DNA of 64,000 nucleotides. Source: Sclerurus mexicanus (lineage: Eukaryota; Chordata; Aves; Passeriformes; Furnariidae). The stretch is from NCBI GenBank assembly GCA_013396755.1, contig VWZF01002261.1, forward strand, positions 2,875,087-2,939,086. Reading direction: 5' to 3'. The translations under genes and the position numbers were made by a program. The notes under the pieces were generated by a model. That model worked only from the letters and a program-made list of their open reading frames with translations. It was not told the origin of the DNA and did no database searches. Position 1 is the first letter of the stretch, and each line of letters opens with the position of its first letter. Shown here piece by piece: positions 13,501 to 27,629 of this stretch.

Positions 13501-16500
13501 TTCCTTCACAAGATGTGAAGAACCACATTATACCAGGTTAAAATCCTCACATTACAGAGGATTACTCTTGAACAGTATTAGAAGGCTTTCTGATCATCAA
13601 GTTCAGCACTGTAGTCCATTAGAAATTAAATGCAATCCATTATAAATTTTTTTAAAAAAATATCTCTGCAAAAGTATTCTAGTGGTTTCCAAAACAGTAG
13701 TGTTAACAGCTATAATGAAATAAACAGAAAATTTCTTCTATTCTTTACTTCTAATCAGGCCAAGAGTTAAAAAAAATCAAAAAAATCCAGTGTTTTCCAG
13801 AAACATCACACCTTATATTTTCTTTAGGCCTCCTATATCCATCTGTATTCTTACAGCATAACTTCTCTTTATCTAAAATATACCAAATTGGGTAGAATTA
13901 CTTCTCTGTATACAATATTTTGCCATATACCTACCTTTGCCAATTTCTGTTTGCAGAAAAATGTGATTCCAGTTCTTTATACTAGAATTATCTCCTCAGT
14001 TAAAACATACATAAAACATACATACTCTGATTAACTGTAGCAGAACAATTTATGTTGTATTTCCATGAGTAGCTCACATAAGCAATTTCATTGGAATGGA
14101 TGCATAAGGGGAGCTCACACCATGTCAGATGTTCATACATGATAGCACCTGGTCACGTATTCCTTATTATTCACATGCCAACATTCATAAATTCTGAATA
14201 AAATGGATTAATGCTGTTTATGGTCATATAGTGCGTGCCTGGAATGGAGCCATTAAAAATAATTAGTCAATTTTGTGATTTTCTCGGTTAATTTGATGCT
14301 TTAATGCTTTGAAAGTCATAGTATTTAATATTTTTAAAGTGTTGGCAGAAGGTAGAACAAAGCTTGCATGAAATGTGATGGTAGATTGGCACCTGACAAT
14401 ATAATGACCCAGACTATCTAATTTTTTGCAGTTAGCAAAGAGACTTCTTTCAAACGCAAGAGAATGCATCAGATCTTCACCAGGACATCTTCATCTTTCA
14501 TATATGTGGGCCCAGCTCAAATGGATTTATTCAGGATAAATGCTATTTGATGGTGTGAAGACCCTTTCCAGAAAACATTTGTACCAGGACTCAGTCATGG
14601 AAAGGGAGACCCTTCACACAAAAAATAAGAGGAAGAAGAAACAAAAGGGGACCTTATGAAAAGTCTCTGATTCTCTGGTGTGAACATTACCACACTGAAT
14701 GTTAAAATGGGAGAAATAATATTTGCACATGGCTGGTAGCTTTCCTGGCAGTTTTGAAGGCCATCTTGTGGCCGTGCCCCTTCACTGCTGGGCCCCAAAG
14801 GTGTTTTGACAAAGGGGCAACTTCTGATCTCTCAGCGCTATCAGTCAATACTAATGCCGTGGAAGACACCAGCAGGGCTAGGTTAAAGTGAGGGAAGTAG
14901 TCACATTTTATAAAATATGCCCCCATTCAAACTGGACAGACATCCTGCTTATATTAAAATTAAAACCAGGATTTTTATTTTTTCTTTAAGAGGGGTTGGA
15001 TGGTGCGTAAAAGGAAGGGGATTTCCACCAGTAACAAAACGCTGGCTCCCTCGTCAGGTGGGGCAACAATTCCAGCTCTTGCACAGCCATTAAAGCAGTC
15101 CAGCATTCCTGGTTGCTTGGGCATTGGTGTGTCTAATAAGGGAGTTTTCAGTAAATATGATGAAATACCTGATGAAACAGCCTTGCCATCTGAACATTCT
15201 CACTGCCTCGAGGAAACACTTGAAGGATTTGATTCCAATCCTCTGAGTATCTTTTCCGGTGCTGTGTGCACAGTCCTATGGAAGTCAAGAGGGATTTGGT
15301 AAGGAGGGGAGGGGAGGGACAGACACTAAACAATTATGAGGACAAAAGGGGAAAAAACTTAACAAAGGACTGACCTGGCATTAATAAATGTGCATCAGAA
15401 CTTCTGAGCCAACAACAGAGTGTTATCATTCTCCAGACTTCATGGCCAAAGATTCTGAAGGATTTTAGACATACATCAAGATGATGGTTCTTTTACAACA
15501 GGCACACAAATGCACATTTGTAATCTAAGTACAATAGTGATTTTTGACATACTGTAAGAGAGCCATTTTTTCTTTTCAGAGTCTTAGTTATAACTTGTGT
15601 CAAAATGCTCATTTTGATTATTTAGACGAAACACTTTTTATATTTTAAATGAAACACTATGTTTCAGAATGTCCATGTTAAATCACCATAAATGTCTTTT
15701 TTTTTTTTTAATGAAAGCTGATCTTGACAAGAGAGAAACCAGCTTTTTCATTGTGACATTTACTTTTCAGAGACAACAGGTACTGTAACTTCTTTCTGAT
15801 TATGAGCATCCTGGTCATGAATTATTTTTCCAGTGACTAAAGAAAATTATGAGTCTTCAAAAAACTAAATTTTTCTAGGAGTATAATTTGATATTATCCA
15901 TGGTAATTCCTCTAACTGTCAATCTTCAGTGTTACAGAATCTTGGACAACAGGACAGTGACTAAAGGGTCACTGATTTTGCAAAAGGACTAATATTGATA
16001 TGCTATCAGCTGACTCTTTTAAAGTAAATTTTAAAAGAAAAATAAGTCTAGAAACCAAGAAATTTTTATAATTTCAATGATTCTAATGGAGAAATAATAC
16101 ACTTTTGGTCTTGTGACTGATGAGAACAGTACAACCTAACATCAGTCTTCCTCAGAGCTTAATGAAGGGTGTATTAACTGGGGGCCTTACTTTGGAGAGA
16201 CAACAGGGGACACTAAAAAGTCACTTGTTACAAACTCAAAACACAAGGCACTGGAGAAGAGCATCTCTTCTCACGAGGCTGGGTCTCACACAAACTTGGC
16301 CAATCTGTCATGTCTCTACCCTCTACTACCTCTCTCCTGTTGCCAGAAAGCTCTGGCTGTTGGCTACATCCAGCCAGCAGCTCCGAGCCTGGCTTCTGCC
16401 ACAGCCTGAGAGATATTCTATTTGCGTCCCCAAAAGCGAACCGCAAACTTTGGGAAGTAGCAGCGTCTCCACAGTGGAACAAATGAGAGGCGCCTCTGAC

Positions 16501-17789
16501 AAAATCACATTGTGATACATTTATAAATTCACCAAGATTGATTGAAAATGGATGTTGGAAGGAAGAAAAAAGAGAAAAAAAGTTCATCGTCACCTGGAAG
16601 TGATTTACAAGACTGTGCTGCACTTGGTAACAAAATCAAGATTTCCCAAACATGTAAACATCTCTCTGTGAGCTGCTGAAGTCATAGGTTCCATTTTTCC
16701 ATTTTCTTTGGACAGTCAGGAGAAAGCAAGCTGGTCATTGTTGTATCACCACAGAATAGAAAGTACTTTGTCTCGGCCACTGAGCTACCGAGCAGATAAC
16801 CTACACAATGCTTTGAACAGGGGCTGTCCAGCATGCACAGATCTTCATGACACAGCTTATTTCCCATTATTTGTGTCCCTTTGTACAACAGATTTTTTTC
16901 CCCCTCCTATTAGGTACAGTTTTTATCACACCTGTATTTTACAGCAATAAGAAATACCCAAGCAGGATGAAAGCTGCCAAAGTAAAGGGAAAAGCTGCAT
17001 AATTATGAACTGTCAGCAGTATTTCTAGGCTTTGCTCAGACTAACTCATTCCATACATTGTGTTAGAGTATTTTATTGCAACTGCACTGAGAAAAGGAAT
17101 CACTTTCACAAATTTCAGCTGTCATAATAGTGAAAGAGATATTCCAACAGTTGGTTTACAGCTGGTCCTTAATGTAGAGAACAGCCTTAAATAGAAGAAG
17201 GCAGTTTTTTAGAAGCTGAAGGTGATGTGATCATGACCACTGGAACATTGGTGTCTCTGGCTTCTCTCTAAATCCCAGCCTGAGAAACCATGTCTTTGTT
17301 ATTTCCAATGTCAGGTGAAGTTTCAATTTGGTTTCACTTGTTTTTTATAATTTTCAGATGTGAGGATGTAAGGAAGTAGCTACACTCCTGTAAGACTGTT
17401 GAAACTCATTAAAAAAAGTTTGTTAGTGTATGCAAAGGCCTTTGGGGAACACAGGGAGAAACAGTTCTGCAATGTTTAATAAATAAAAGCTGTGATTGCA
17501 GTGGAAGTTTGTTTCAGAGTCTTCAAACCAGGATACAAAGTTTGCAGCGATATAGACACAGTTCTGGCAATCAAGAGGAAGCATTAATTGTGTGAGACCC
17601 TGAGAAAATGCTCCTTTCTCTAAAAGCCACAATAAAAAGCCTACCCGGGCTACTCAGTGCTTCAGAAACACCCTTATTGAAGCACAGCTACAGATGTCTG
17701 GATCCTTAAGCACACACTTTCCTTACCAAGTGTTAGACCTGAATACACCACCAAGTTTACACATAGCACGGACATTTTTGCTGTCTCGC
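10593..17789. other. Unannotated noncoding sequence
   Basis: No convincing gene. The longest open frames are 127 codons (13262-13645, plus) and two antisense-overlapping frames of 131 codons each (16120-16515 plus, 16228-16623 minus). None shows a domain I recognise. The 16240-16500 stretch is less AT-rich than its surroundings, which favours chance open frames. A poly-T run lies at 15697-15709. Confidence 0.5.
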
Positions 17790-18145
17790 TGTACTGAGTC
17801 TGGTTGGGATGGAGTTAACTTTTTTCATGTCAGTCTGGAGGGTGCTGTGTTTTACTTTGTGACCAAACCAGTGTTGACAACACACCAATGTTTTAGTTAT
17901 TGCTGAACAGTTCTCGCACAGCACCAAGACTTTCTCAGTTTCTCCCTGTGCTGCACTGGCGAGTAGGCTGAGAGTGAGCAAGAGGCTGGGAGGGGACACA
18001 GCTGGGACAGCTCACCCCAAATGACCAAAGAGATATTCCATACCATATAGCATCATGCTCGGCAATAACGCCTCGGGGGGAGAGGGAGAAGAGTCTTTCC
18101 GAAGTAACTGCTGTAGTCAGTGGGTTTTTCTTATGCGATTCTGTG
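17790..18145 (+). mobile_element. ERVL-like endogenous retroviral LTR (solo or truncated)
   Basis: This block resembles a widespread family of avian ERVL-type long terminal repeats, recognised from memory of family structure rather than by alignment. The likely 5' end is the TG at about 17790, followed by the GGTTGGGATGGAGTTAAC block at 17802-17819. Further along are a GTTGACAACACACCAATG-like block near 17873, the GAGTAGGCTGAG block near 17961, GGGAGGGGACACAGCTGGGA near 17989, and GATATTCCATACCATATAG at about 18031-18050. Identity fades after about 18110, so the 3' boundary is uncertain and the copy may be truncated. No gag, pol or env remnant was seen on either side, which fits a solo LTR. 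Old and probably inactive; its ancestral role would have been promoter, enhancer and polyadenylation signal of the provirus. Confidence 0.72.
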
Positions 18146-19518
18146 ACAAATCCTTTGGACTGGCACCCACTGCATTGAGTGTCCTGTTCCACTACCTAGT
18201 TCCCTTTATGACTTCAAGCATATCACATAAGCAAAGTTTGATTCACTTCAATGCACCAGGGACATGAAAAAGGAAAAAGTCAAACCTATAATTAATGCAG
18301 CTAGACTAGCAAGGCACTTGAGCATGCAGCAATTTCCATTTTCATATAATTACATTTCATGGGGGAAACCCAAAGGAAATCTTCTGTCATCATAAACAAA
18401 ACACTTTTTCAATGTTGATTTTTCCTGGTTAATTATATACTGTCCTGCTATGATTACTCAATCAACACCCACATGGAAGGCATTCTAACAGCCTTCAAAG
18501 CATCCTTTTTCTATTTTTTTTTTCCCCATGGGCAATTAGGTGTATTCTGTTTATCCCATCCACTCCTACAGCATCCCCACAAGTCCTTACAGATCTTTCA
18601 CCACATTTAACTCCACTATTGTCTCTCTTGAGCTGCTCTCCATGACTGGCTTTGCAAGAAAGGGAGTGGGAGATAAAAGAGTGAGCTGCAGGGTAGATCT
18701 CTGAGCTGACACCATGACGTGCATGGCCACCTCTGCACCTGAGAGGCTGCAAGAGCCACCGCAACTCAAACGGACCGCTCAGGCAGCAAATGCCTTGGAA
18801 AGAGAGATTCCACCTCATGGCTTACACTCCTTAGTTAGCAGACGGGCTACTAATGTTTTCTTTGGAACGGCTTTGGCTCAGGGCACTATGAGCCTGGTTT
18901 GATAATATTTTTACAGGCACTTTCCCAGATAAATTAAACAACTGAGAAAATCCCAGTTGGTTTCACACAAATACTGAACTTGAGTAGAAGAGCACATGGT
19001 CTACTTAGCTATTTCACATCACTTCCTAAATCAAGATTAAGGGCTAAGGACTATGACAATAGAGGATAAGCTACGCCCAAAGCAAAATCCCCAAGAAAAG
19101 GGAAGTCTATTCAAGCCTCCCATTAGGACCTGTAGGCCTGATCTTAAGGTAGGGTTTTTAGATAAGGTGACTTTGGAAAAGGTCATACTGAGGTTTACAA
19201 TGGCCTGTTATTAAATATGTGTCTGTTCTAAAAACTATGAACCATCCCTTCACTCATTCTTATGTAATTTGAGGTGAAATAATCTGAGGCAGAAGAGATG
19301 CATCCCCAGGCTCTTTCCAACCTCACATTGACTTTATGTTCTAGCTGTGCTTCTCCTTAACAACTTTGTACTGAGTCCACTATTAACATAAAAGAAAAAA
19401 ATTAAAAGGTAAAGAACCATGTTGTCTTGACTACAATTATAATTTTGTATGGGCAAACTAATTGCTATTCAGTGCATTCAAGAATTTGCTTTGCCCTACA
19501 CTTTCAGGCTATAATGTT

Positions 19519-19545
19519 AAAAAAAAAAGAAAAAAAAAGAAAGAA
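19519..19545. repeat. A-rich tract (AAAAG-like)
   Basis: A-runs interrupted by single G over 27 bases. Simple repeat. Confidence 0.9.
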
Positions 19546-21823
19546 ACTGCATAACTTAGTCCATCAAATCACATGGAAACATTTTCAGTTCATACCTGCA
19601 GTCTTGTTACTGAAATCAATAGATCTACTTGTCAGGTTACCTAAACACAGAGCACCTGGATTGGGACCACATCCAGTCCTTAATGGATGACATATTTCCT
19701 GCCTTTTGTCTGGTAACTTTCCTCGTCTTAACACAGAGTGACTTTAAAGAGAAATCAGTGAATAGATACATGTAGTAAACACCATGGGGGAAAAAGAAGA
19801 CACAAACAGGATTTAGTTCTTTCCAGGAATATCTTGAATGACTCGGTTACCAGAGCATATGGTGTCCTAGAAAGCAAGGAACAGGAAGTGGGAGGTAATC
19901 CTTAGGAAGCTGAATCTGTTTTCTCCCTGCTGTTTCTTGGAGTTTCTAGGCACTAAAAACATTCATCTTGTTGAGCTCAACTAGTTTTTACTCAGGGTGC
20001 TAAATTTTATGGCCTGAAGTAGAAGCTTCTGAGTGCACTGTGAGTTTTTCGGTTATTTTAGCATTGCAAGCTATTTTTTCATGTCCTTGAGAGAAAGAAT
20101 TATGTCAGCATAGCAGGGAGCATTTATTAAAACTCTATTTTGTCCTCTGCAGTGATTTCCACTGGTATTTTATCTTTTTCATTCCACTTATACAAGTACT
20201 CATGTAACATTTGTTAGAACATGCATGGAAGTTTTTTGAAGTTTTTCTTTGCTTTTTAGGATCAAAATTGGACATTATATAAAAATCTAGTTACAAAGAA
20301 CATTATGAAGGATAATTCCAAGTCAAGAAATATTCATCGTGAGATATTGCAATCTTCTAATCTAGAAGGGGAGGCAGATTCTGCAATATTGTGTATTAGC
20401 CCAAAGCCACAGGCCAAGGTACAATGAATTTTCAATCAGATACAACACTAAAAATTGGAACTAAACTTAGAGAGCAGTGGGGAGGGCCCACACCAGACAG
20501 ACAAGTCCAGGTGGAGCAAACACTTCTATTCGCCACATAAATGTTTCCAGCATGGGCTGTCAGTTAATAAAACATTCCCTTCCAGCATAGCTGAATTTTG
20601 CCTTCTCATAAAATATTAGTCATTTTTATGAACAGTTCTAAGACACACATGAATGCAAGAATGTACAGAAAGAAAACCAATAATGTCACAGGCAAGAGGC
20701 AAATACAAAAGTGAAGGATATTGCTAGTCAGCTTTATATCACAAGAAAATGCATGTGTTCTACTGAGCAAATCACTTAAGTGTCTGTGACATGAAGTAAT
20801 TCTTCCCAAGATTTTTTAACAGGAAAGACAAGTGAAAACTCTGGTTTGAGTGAAAATTCCTGGGAGAACTTAGCACTAATTTTATCCTGAAATTACATGC
20901 TGGTTGTTGTTTTTGGGTTTTTTTTTTTGAATTTACTGCCTAAAATTTAATCACCATGGAACATTTTGAAAACTTGAGCACTTGTCACTTGGCTTTTATC
21001 TTGTTGCTATTGATTAGTTAAAGCTGAACTGCTTTATCCTCAGAGAATTCCCTTCCAGAGGATGGGATAAGGAGAGAATGTTAAATGCCAGGCAGTAACA
21101 TAGAAAGCATTTGATAAGAACCTCAACCTCTCAGCTGAGTGTTCATCACAGAACATGTGGGTATTCTACAGTAATTTGGAAACTCTTGCTAGAAGCATAA
21201 AAATTGGTGGTTTCCTTTTACTTCACTTCTGGCAAAAGATGCAGAAGTTCCCCTTTGAACTCAGCGTGCTGGATTATCCAGTCAGAGGTGGGTAGAAGAG
21301 TTCATTCACTTCTTTGTTTTTTTGGAGGAGTAAATTACCTTCTCATGGGTGGATTCTCACTTCCGTGAATGAAAATAAAGGCAGGTGCCAGCTCAGATCA
21401 CACCACTCATTGCTCATTCATCTGCTGATTTTTGGAACCATATATGGCTCAAATTGCTCTAAAGATCCTTAGGTTTTGAGGAACGGTTTAGTTGGATATT
21501 CACCCACTCTAACGGGTTGCTTGTCTTGTAAGAATGCTTTATTCTGGAATTGTTGGGCTTGATTATTAATTTCCACATTTAAAATGTGTAATTTAAAGGT
21601 TAGCAAGGATTTCCTGCAGAAAAACAGTGATTTCTCTGATGGTCTTTATTTCCAAATCTTTTAGAATGTACTGGCATGTGTTATTTGGCAGTGAGATCAG
21701 AGGACATGGGACAGAAGGGGAAAGCAGTTCATTTTTGGTAAAACTGCTGATTTCAACAGATTTCTCTTTTCTTGGGCAGGAAATATTTAATGAAAGCAAG
21801 ACAAATATCACTTGCTATCTAAA

Positions 21824-21839
21824 AATAATAATAATAATA
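21824..21839. repeat. (AAT)n microsatellite
   Basis: About five AAT units in a row. Short microsatellite, possibly polymorphic. Confidence 0.85.
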
Positions 21840-23413
21840 TTGTTTGTCCAATTCTATCATCTTCTCTTGCTTTGGACTTTTTCTTCTTACTGACTGGACT
21901 CCATAAACGAGAATTTCATAAGCAAGAGATGAGGGAATAACACAACTCTGTCTTCCCTCTGAAATCTTCATTTTACTAATTTGTTCTTTTTCACATCTAC
22001 TTGGTTATCATAGAAACCTTTTCTTTTTGGTGTTTGGTCAGGGCAAAAGTCATCCCTCTTTGGGTTGATTACACAGCCTTTCAGACCTAAAACATTCTGT
22101 GTTGTCATAAGGACAAGGAGGTGACTATCCAGGTGTTGCAGAATTGAATGACATTTAGTTTGAAATTGTGTGGGATGATCAAAGAGATTAAAACCCCCAA
22201 AACTATGGGACAGTGAAATGAGGGAGGGGATGGTATTCCACTGATCATCTGCCTTATTTATTTTAGATTACAGTTACCTTATTTTGTTAATGTATTACTA
22301 AAGCAACTAAGGTGGCAGTGGTAGCATTAGAAACAGAAACCAGTGGAGAAGACGATGGCACTTGGAAATTGCTACTACTGAAAAAAGAAAAATTGAAGTA
22401 AGGCTTAACAGCCTATGAAAGATTCCAGAGAGCACCATGTTACAAGTTAAGGACAGTGCAGCCACAGAAATATTGATATTTTCCTACCTATTCATTCATT
22501 CCTATTAACTTATTTCCATTTATTCATCAGCTCTGAAAAGCAGAATCTGCTCAAGCAGAAAGCTTCAGAAATATTTGGTGTTGTTGCTCCCCTTCCCTGG
22601 AAGAATGCCATCCTTCTATCCAGCAAAGCACACCAAAGAGTGAAAACTACTTTTTCCCATACCTAAGCATATTTGGAAATTCTTTGTGATGTGAAGTAGA
22701 ATCAGAAGATCAATACAATATTTCATATCCTACAAATATTTAGTATTAGTGAGGATATGAAATAGATTTCTAGATTTGCATATGAGAGGGAGTATAACTG
22801 TGGAACATACTGCAGCATCAGTCAGAGAAAAGATTTCTGTCTTCAGGGGATAATAAACAGAGTGAAGTAGTGAAATAATCAGGTGCTGGTTATGTGGACC
22901 ACTCATTCATGTCAAATTAATGCACACAGACCCCTATTCCCACCACTGCCTTCAGTGACAACCTGAGACAGTTTAGCTGAGGCACATATAGAATTAACTG
23001 CTGGTGGTGCAAAGAAACACATCCATGCCCTAACTCCATTTACCCTAAAAACCAAATATATGGAACCATATTTATCTACAGATTAATATCTATTGGTAAG
23101 CCAAATAGAAATACGTTTCTACCAGCTTGTTAAGAGTACAAAGATTTCAGGCTTCTCCTATTATGTTCCTTCTCTTTCTTATACACTGTAGAGAGCATTC
23201 ACACTTCTTGCTTAAGGCATTTTTAGTATATTTTTACTGTGGTGAGACTGGGCTCAATGTAGCATTTTGGTCAAACAGACACATGGCAACACACTTTGTT
23301 CTGACCATCCCAGGCATTTGTTCAGAGATGATCAAAGCTTTAGCAGGGCAAGAATTTTATCTTTGGAAAAAGTTCAGTGCTAAGCCTGAAGTTGTTAAAA
23401 AGAAATAAAATTT

Positions 23414-23437
23414 AAAAAAAAAAAAAGGGGGGGGGGG
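23414..23437. repeat. Compound homopolymer A13-G11
   Basis: Thirteen A followed directly by eleven G. This is the only long G homopolymer in the window. It could be a real compound microsatellite, or its length could be misread, since G homopolymers are error-prone in several sequencing chemistries. Confidence 0.95.
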
Positions 23438-25240
23438 AATTGGCCCCAGAAAGATGTACTAAGTTTCCTTAGCTGCTGATTCATCTTGGTGGAGCTCCAC
23501 GCATGTGTTTTGAGTTCCAAAAACATATTCCTTGTATACAAGCCCTGGCCAAAGGCATTACAGAATCCAAATTTCAGCTGACAGCATCCAGAAATGTTTT
23601 GCAAGCTTGAAACGTTGCACTGTAGAAACAGCACTGCAAACTTGACACAGACAATGTGTCGTGTCCAGTCTATGCTTCGAAAAAGGAAGGACTTTCCCCC
23701 TCACACTTCTTCTGCCACTTTGGGGAATCAAGGCCACCTTCTCTAACAAGGTTTTCCTGAAGCTGCCACCAGAAAATTCTGACAACATGCCATGCCAAGC
23801 CCTGGTCAAAGAAAGGCTTAGGATAGCGCTTTCAGACTGTCTGAAGCTACCACATGGTTCAGGGGGGTTGTTCCCTGCCAGAGCCAACCTGAAGTTATAT
23901 TCCTGTATGTGAAAATAAAAGCAGAGCTGGGCTGGGCCCAGCTCTAGGAACTGGCACTGACGCCTCAGGTTTCCTCTCCAGTTTTCTCTGGAATAACCCA
24001 GTATTTATTGCTGCCAAGATCCCAGCCCTGGTACCTGTTTTTCAGCTGCTTTTTCAGTTACGCAGAGTGAGGAACAACCTCACTGAATAATAAGTCACTG
24101 AATGAAACTCGGAGCATAGCAAACCTAAGAAATCCTGCAGCGCTGGCTGTGAAGAAACAATGACACGCTAGAACTGTTCTACTTACACTGCTTAATGCTA
24201 CAGCAAGAAAAAAATTAGGTTTGCATTACTGTACCTTGGTGATGGAAAGAACAGCTTTAGAAATGTCATGTATAGGAAACTGCCCATAGCACACCCAGTC
24301 TGAGAGACAGGTTAATTCGGTGCAGTAATTAATGTTGTAAAAATCTGAAATTAAACCCACATTTTAATGAGACATGCAACATTTCCGCAGTAGAAGTAGT
24401 TAAGCTGTGATCAAAATGAACAATTTTAAATGGTGTAGACTATTATCTATAGGCCTTTTATAAAATGTCACACAGTTTTCAGTGACTTTTTACTTGGTCA
24501 ATAGATCTTTTGACTGCAAGAAGGTTTGCAACTGGAAAATAAGCTTGCCTCATTCTTAGAAGCAAAAATTCACTTATTCCATTATCTAGGCTATATGCTC
24601 AGGCCAGACGCAGAAGATGTTTGCGTTTGAATGACTGTACACATAAAAAAAGAGTTCCCAAGGAGTCTGTCTGCCCAGTTCTCTTCCATAGCTAAGCCAG
24701 TCACCGAGAACAGAGTTTTATAAGGGAAAACTAGGTACCGGTATTTAAAACCCACACAGCAAAAGAATGAAGTAAGGACCTTTTATACCATTGCTTCCTT
24801 AATCATCCTAACACCAAGCTTTGGATTTGGCATGGAGCTGACCAAAGAGATACAATAAAGGAGGGGAGCAGGGCAGACTGGCTTTAAGAAAATATTCTTA
24901 ATAGCCAAGGACAGTCAAGAGGTATCTACTAAATATTTATATTCACATCTGATTCACTTTGGATTTTGCCGTTTAATTATTGGATTAATTTTTAAAATGG
25001 TCAGTCTCTTTTCACATTCTGTCTTCTTATCTGTCAACTGTAATTTTATTCTTCAGAATGGTTCAGTCAAGTTACTCCCTGTTTCCAAGACATCAAACCA
25101 CTTTCATGTGGATCACAGAGCATTTTTGTCTTAAAATCTAAGCGTCATACATTACCAGTCTGTCAGTTAAACCAAGAGCAGGGGAAGACAGTTTGGGGTA
25201 ATTGCATTGCAGTGCAGATGTGCTTTACTTTTGTCAATTT

Positions 25241-25280
25241 AAAGAAAAACAAAACAAAACAAAACCCCAAACAAACAAAG
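25241..25280. repeat. (AAAAC)n / A-C rich tract
   Basis: Four AAAAC units, then CCCC, then (AAAC)-type units. Same compositional style as 832-983 and 5600-5706. Confidence 0.9.
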
Positions 25281-26087
25281 TGGTGTGTAATACTACAATG
25301 AGGCTGTATTTTTCTCCAGGTCTTATATTTTACAAAAAAATCCCCAGAAGTAGCAAAAGCCAGACCGCACACAAAAAATGGCAAATTCTGGTCGTTTATT
25401 GTTAAGAGTTCAGTAGTCTCCCCTTTGTATTTCTTCAATCTTTTATCAATCTCTTCCCAAGATGTCGTATGAGATACACAAACTATTTTCCTTATATTCT
25501 GATGATCTGATGTTTCAGGAGCAGGTCAGCATTACAGCACATTCTTTATCTTGTAGTACAATTCTAACTTCTATTTGGATGTAATCTGACTTTTTTTGTG
25601 TATTCTATAACTTCCTGTCATACTGTCCTACTGAAATAAGATATACTATGGATGTTTATGGTTGTCTTGCATGTATGATTAGATCTAAACCAACAATTTC
25701 ATTTCTCAATCTAAACCATCACAGAAACTCAGATTATAAAACAAAAAACATTCATGATTTTAGTTTGGATTCAGTTTTTATCAAAAAGCACAATACTGTA
25801 AATACCATCCTTCTAACAACTAAAAGTGAACTAAAAGTGGATAACCAATGTTGTTTAAGTAATTTTTGAATCTTCCCTTTCAAAGATATCAAAACAACAT
25901 CACTTTAGGCATATTAAAACAAAATTGTCATTTTTTTACTGTAGTTTTTCCAAGAGATGTATGCCATCTATGATTTAATTTTGTCATGCATTTTCATGCA
26001 ACTAAGTCAGCCAGACTGTTATGCGAACATAGTATTTTAAATTTAATTTCTCTCAACTAAAGAAACTATGTCTTTTTATGCAAGGTC

Positions 26088-26100
26088 TTTTTTTTTTTTT
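26088..26100. repeat. Poly-T run
   Basis: Thirteen consecutive T followed by CC. Simple homopolymer. Confidence 0.9.
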
Positions 26101-27593
26101 CCTTGGCTGCATTATTCACCCCATACCTAAGAATACTTCATTACTTGGATTGCCTACATATAACCTTCTGTCCCTTGGCTATTTTCCTTGCTTGGAAATA
26201 CCTTGCTAAGACATCTGGTCTCATGGCAGTTGTTTTAGCCATATGATCCATAAGGATATATTCAGATTTTGCAACTTCTTAATGGCTGACAGAAACAGCC
26301 TTATCTTTTTTTCCTTTATTGCAGTAGACAAAATTATTATACTTTTAGTGTTGCAACCAGGAGACAGAAAAAAACATAGCTCCTGAAGATGTGAATTTAG
26401 AGTTGGTTTAATGGAAATTAAGTTGATTTTTCATTTCCCAGTATTTTCCATTGCTGTATTTCTGCAGTGTGGAGACTGGAAATCTTTCTTTGTGAAGCAG
26501 AACAGAGTAACACTCATAAAATTTACTGTGCCAGCAAGACAGTTGTCAGTGTGATGTTTAACTGATGACTGAACACGAACAATCAAAACCGGTTTTTGCA
26601 GCAGAGTTTACCATAAACTGGCTGTAACATATACCCTAGAGTGACTTTTTCCCTGCTGAAGAAAAACAGACAGGCAGGGCTAGAGTCACAGGATTGCTAC
26701 ACATCTACACCTTGCATGAGCATAAGTGAATGTCTGGAGCAAAACTTCACTCAAAGTCATCTGAAAAAAAAAAAATCATGTTGCATCCCACTCCTATACT
26801 TTTTTAATTTAATTTTTTAAAAGTCTTGCCAGAAATAAATGCAAATGAATGGAGGATGCTTTTAGTTAGTAATATTGTAGTGCCAGTTTCTCGAGTAATG
26901 GAAATTTTTCACCAAAAAGCGAACAGCAAGTGACAGTGCATCTAAGGGTGTTTATCAAATACAACCAATTCATATGGAATTATGCAAAACAGACTTGGCA
27001 GAAGGAACTACTTATTGTTAGTACATAAAAAAGAAGAGGGAGATTTTATTTCAAAATACAGATTATATTAGTACTGTTAAACTTATAATTTACAAAAAAT
27101 GGAAATCTTATCAATTTGGTAGTTTTTAAAAAGAATATTGCAGGAAAATAAGTTTAGTGTAATCTAATGATAACCAAAGACTCAAATTCCTAGTGTATTT
27201 AATGCAAAGAAAGATAATTCATGCCTCTGGACCAACTGATTAATCTAATCTCATCTGGCTAGAAACTGAGTTACCTCACTTCTATCCACAGCACATGTCA
27301 AGGACAATACAGGGTTTTTGACCTAGCTTGTTGCAGGGTTATATAAAAGATTGACATTAGGTTTGGACTCAGTTGAAAAAATGTGTTTAGCCAGGAAGTC
27401 TTAGGTATAGGAAGATACCCTAATATACAGAACTGCCCACAGCACTGAGCTTTAGGCACTAAAGAGGATCACCTGAACACTGCCTTAAGGCTACATTAAA
27501 ATTTTCACTTTAAAGTATTATTGGTTAAAAATGGACACTAATTTTATTTAATGTAGTTTAACAGAAAAAGTGGGGGTGTTTTTTCTGTTAGAG

Positions 27594-27629
27594 ACTTTGT
27601 TTTACAACTGCACTTTGTTTTACAACTGT
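27594..27629. repeat. Tandem duplication of an 18-base unit
   Basis: ACTTTGTTTTACAACTG plus one variable base occurs twice head to tail (27594-27611 and 27612-27629); only the last base of the unit differs. Slippage-type duplication. Confidence 0.95.

Noticed and set aside
13262..13645. 127-codon plus-strand open frame
   Set aside because: No recognisable domain, signal peptide or family motif, and it lacks support from splice sites. A frame of this length is expected by chance somewhere in 64 kb.
18495..18830. Higher-GC patch with overlapping minus-strand frames, considered as an ERV internal remnant near the LTR
   Set aside because: No gag, pol or env motif could be recognised and the distance from the LTR is unexplained, so it was left unassigned.
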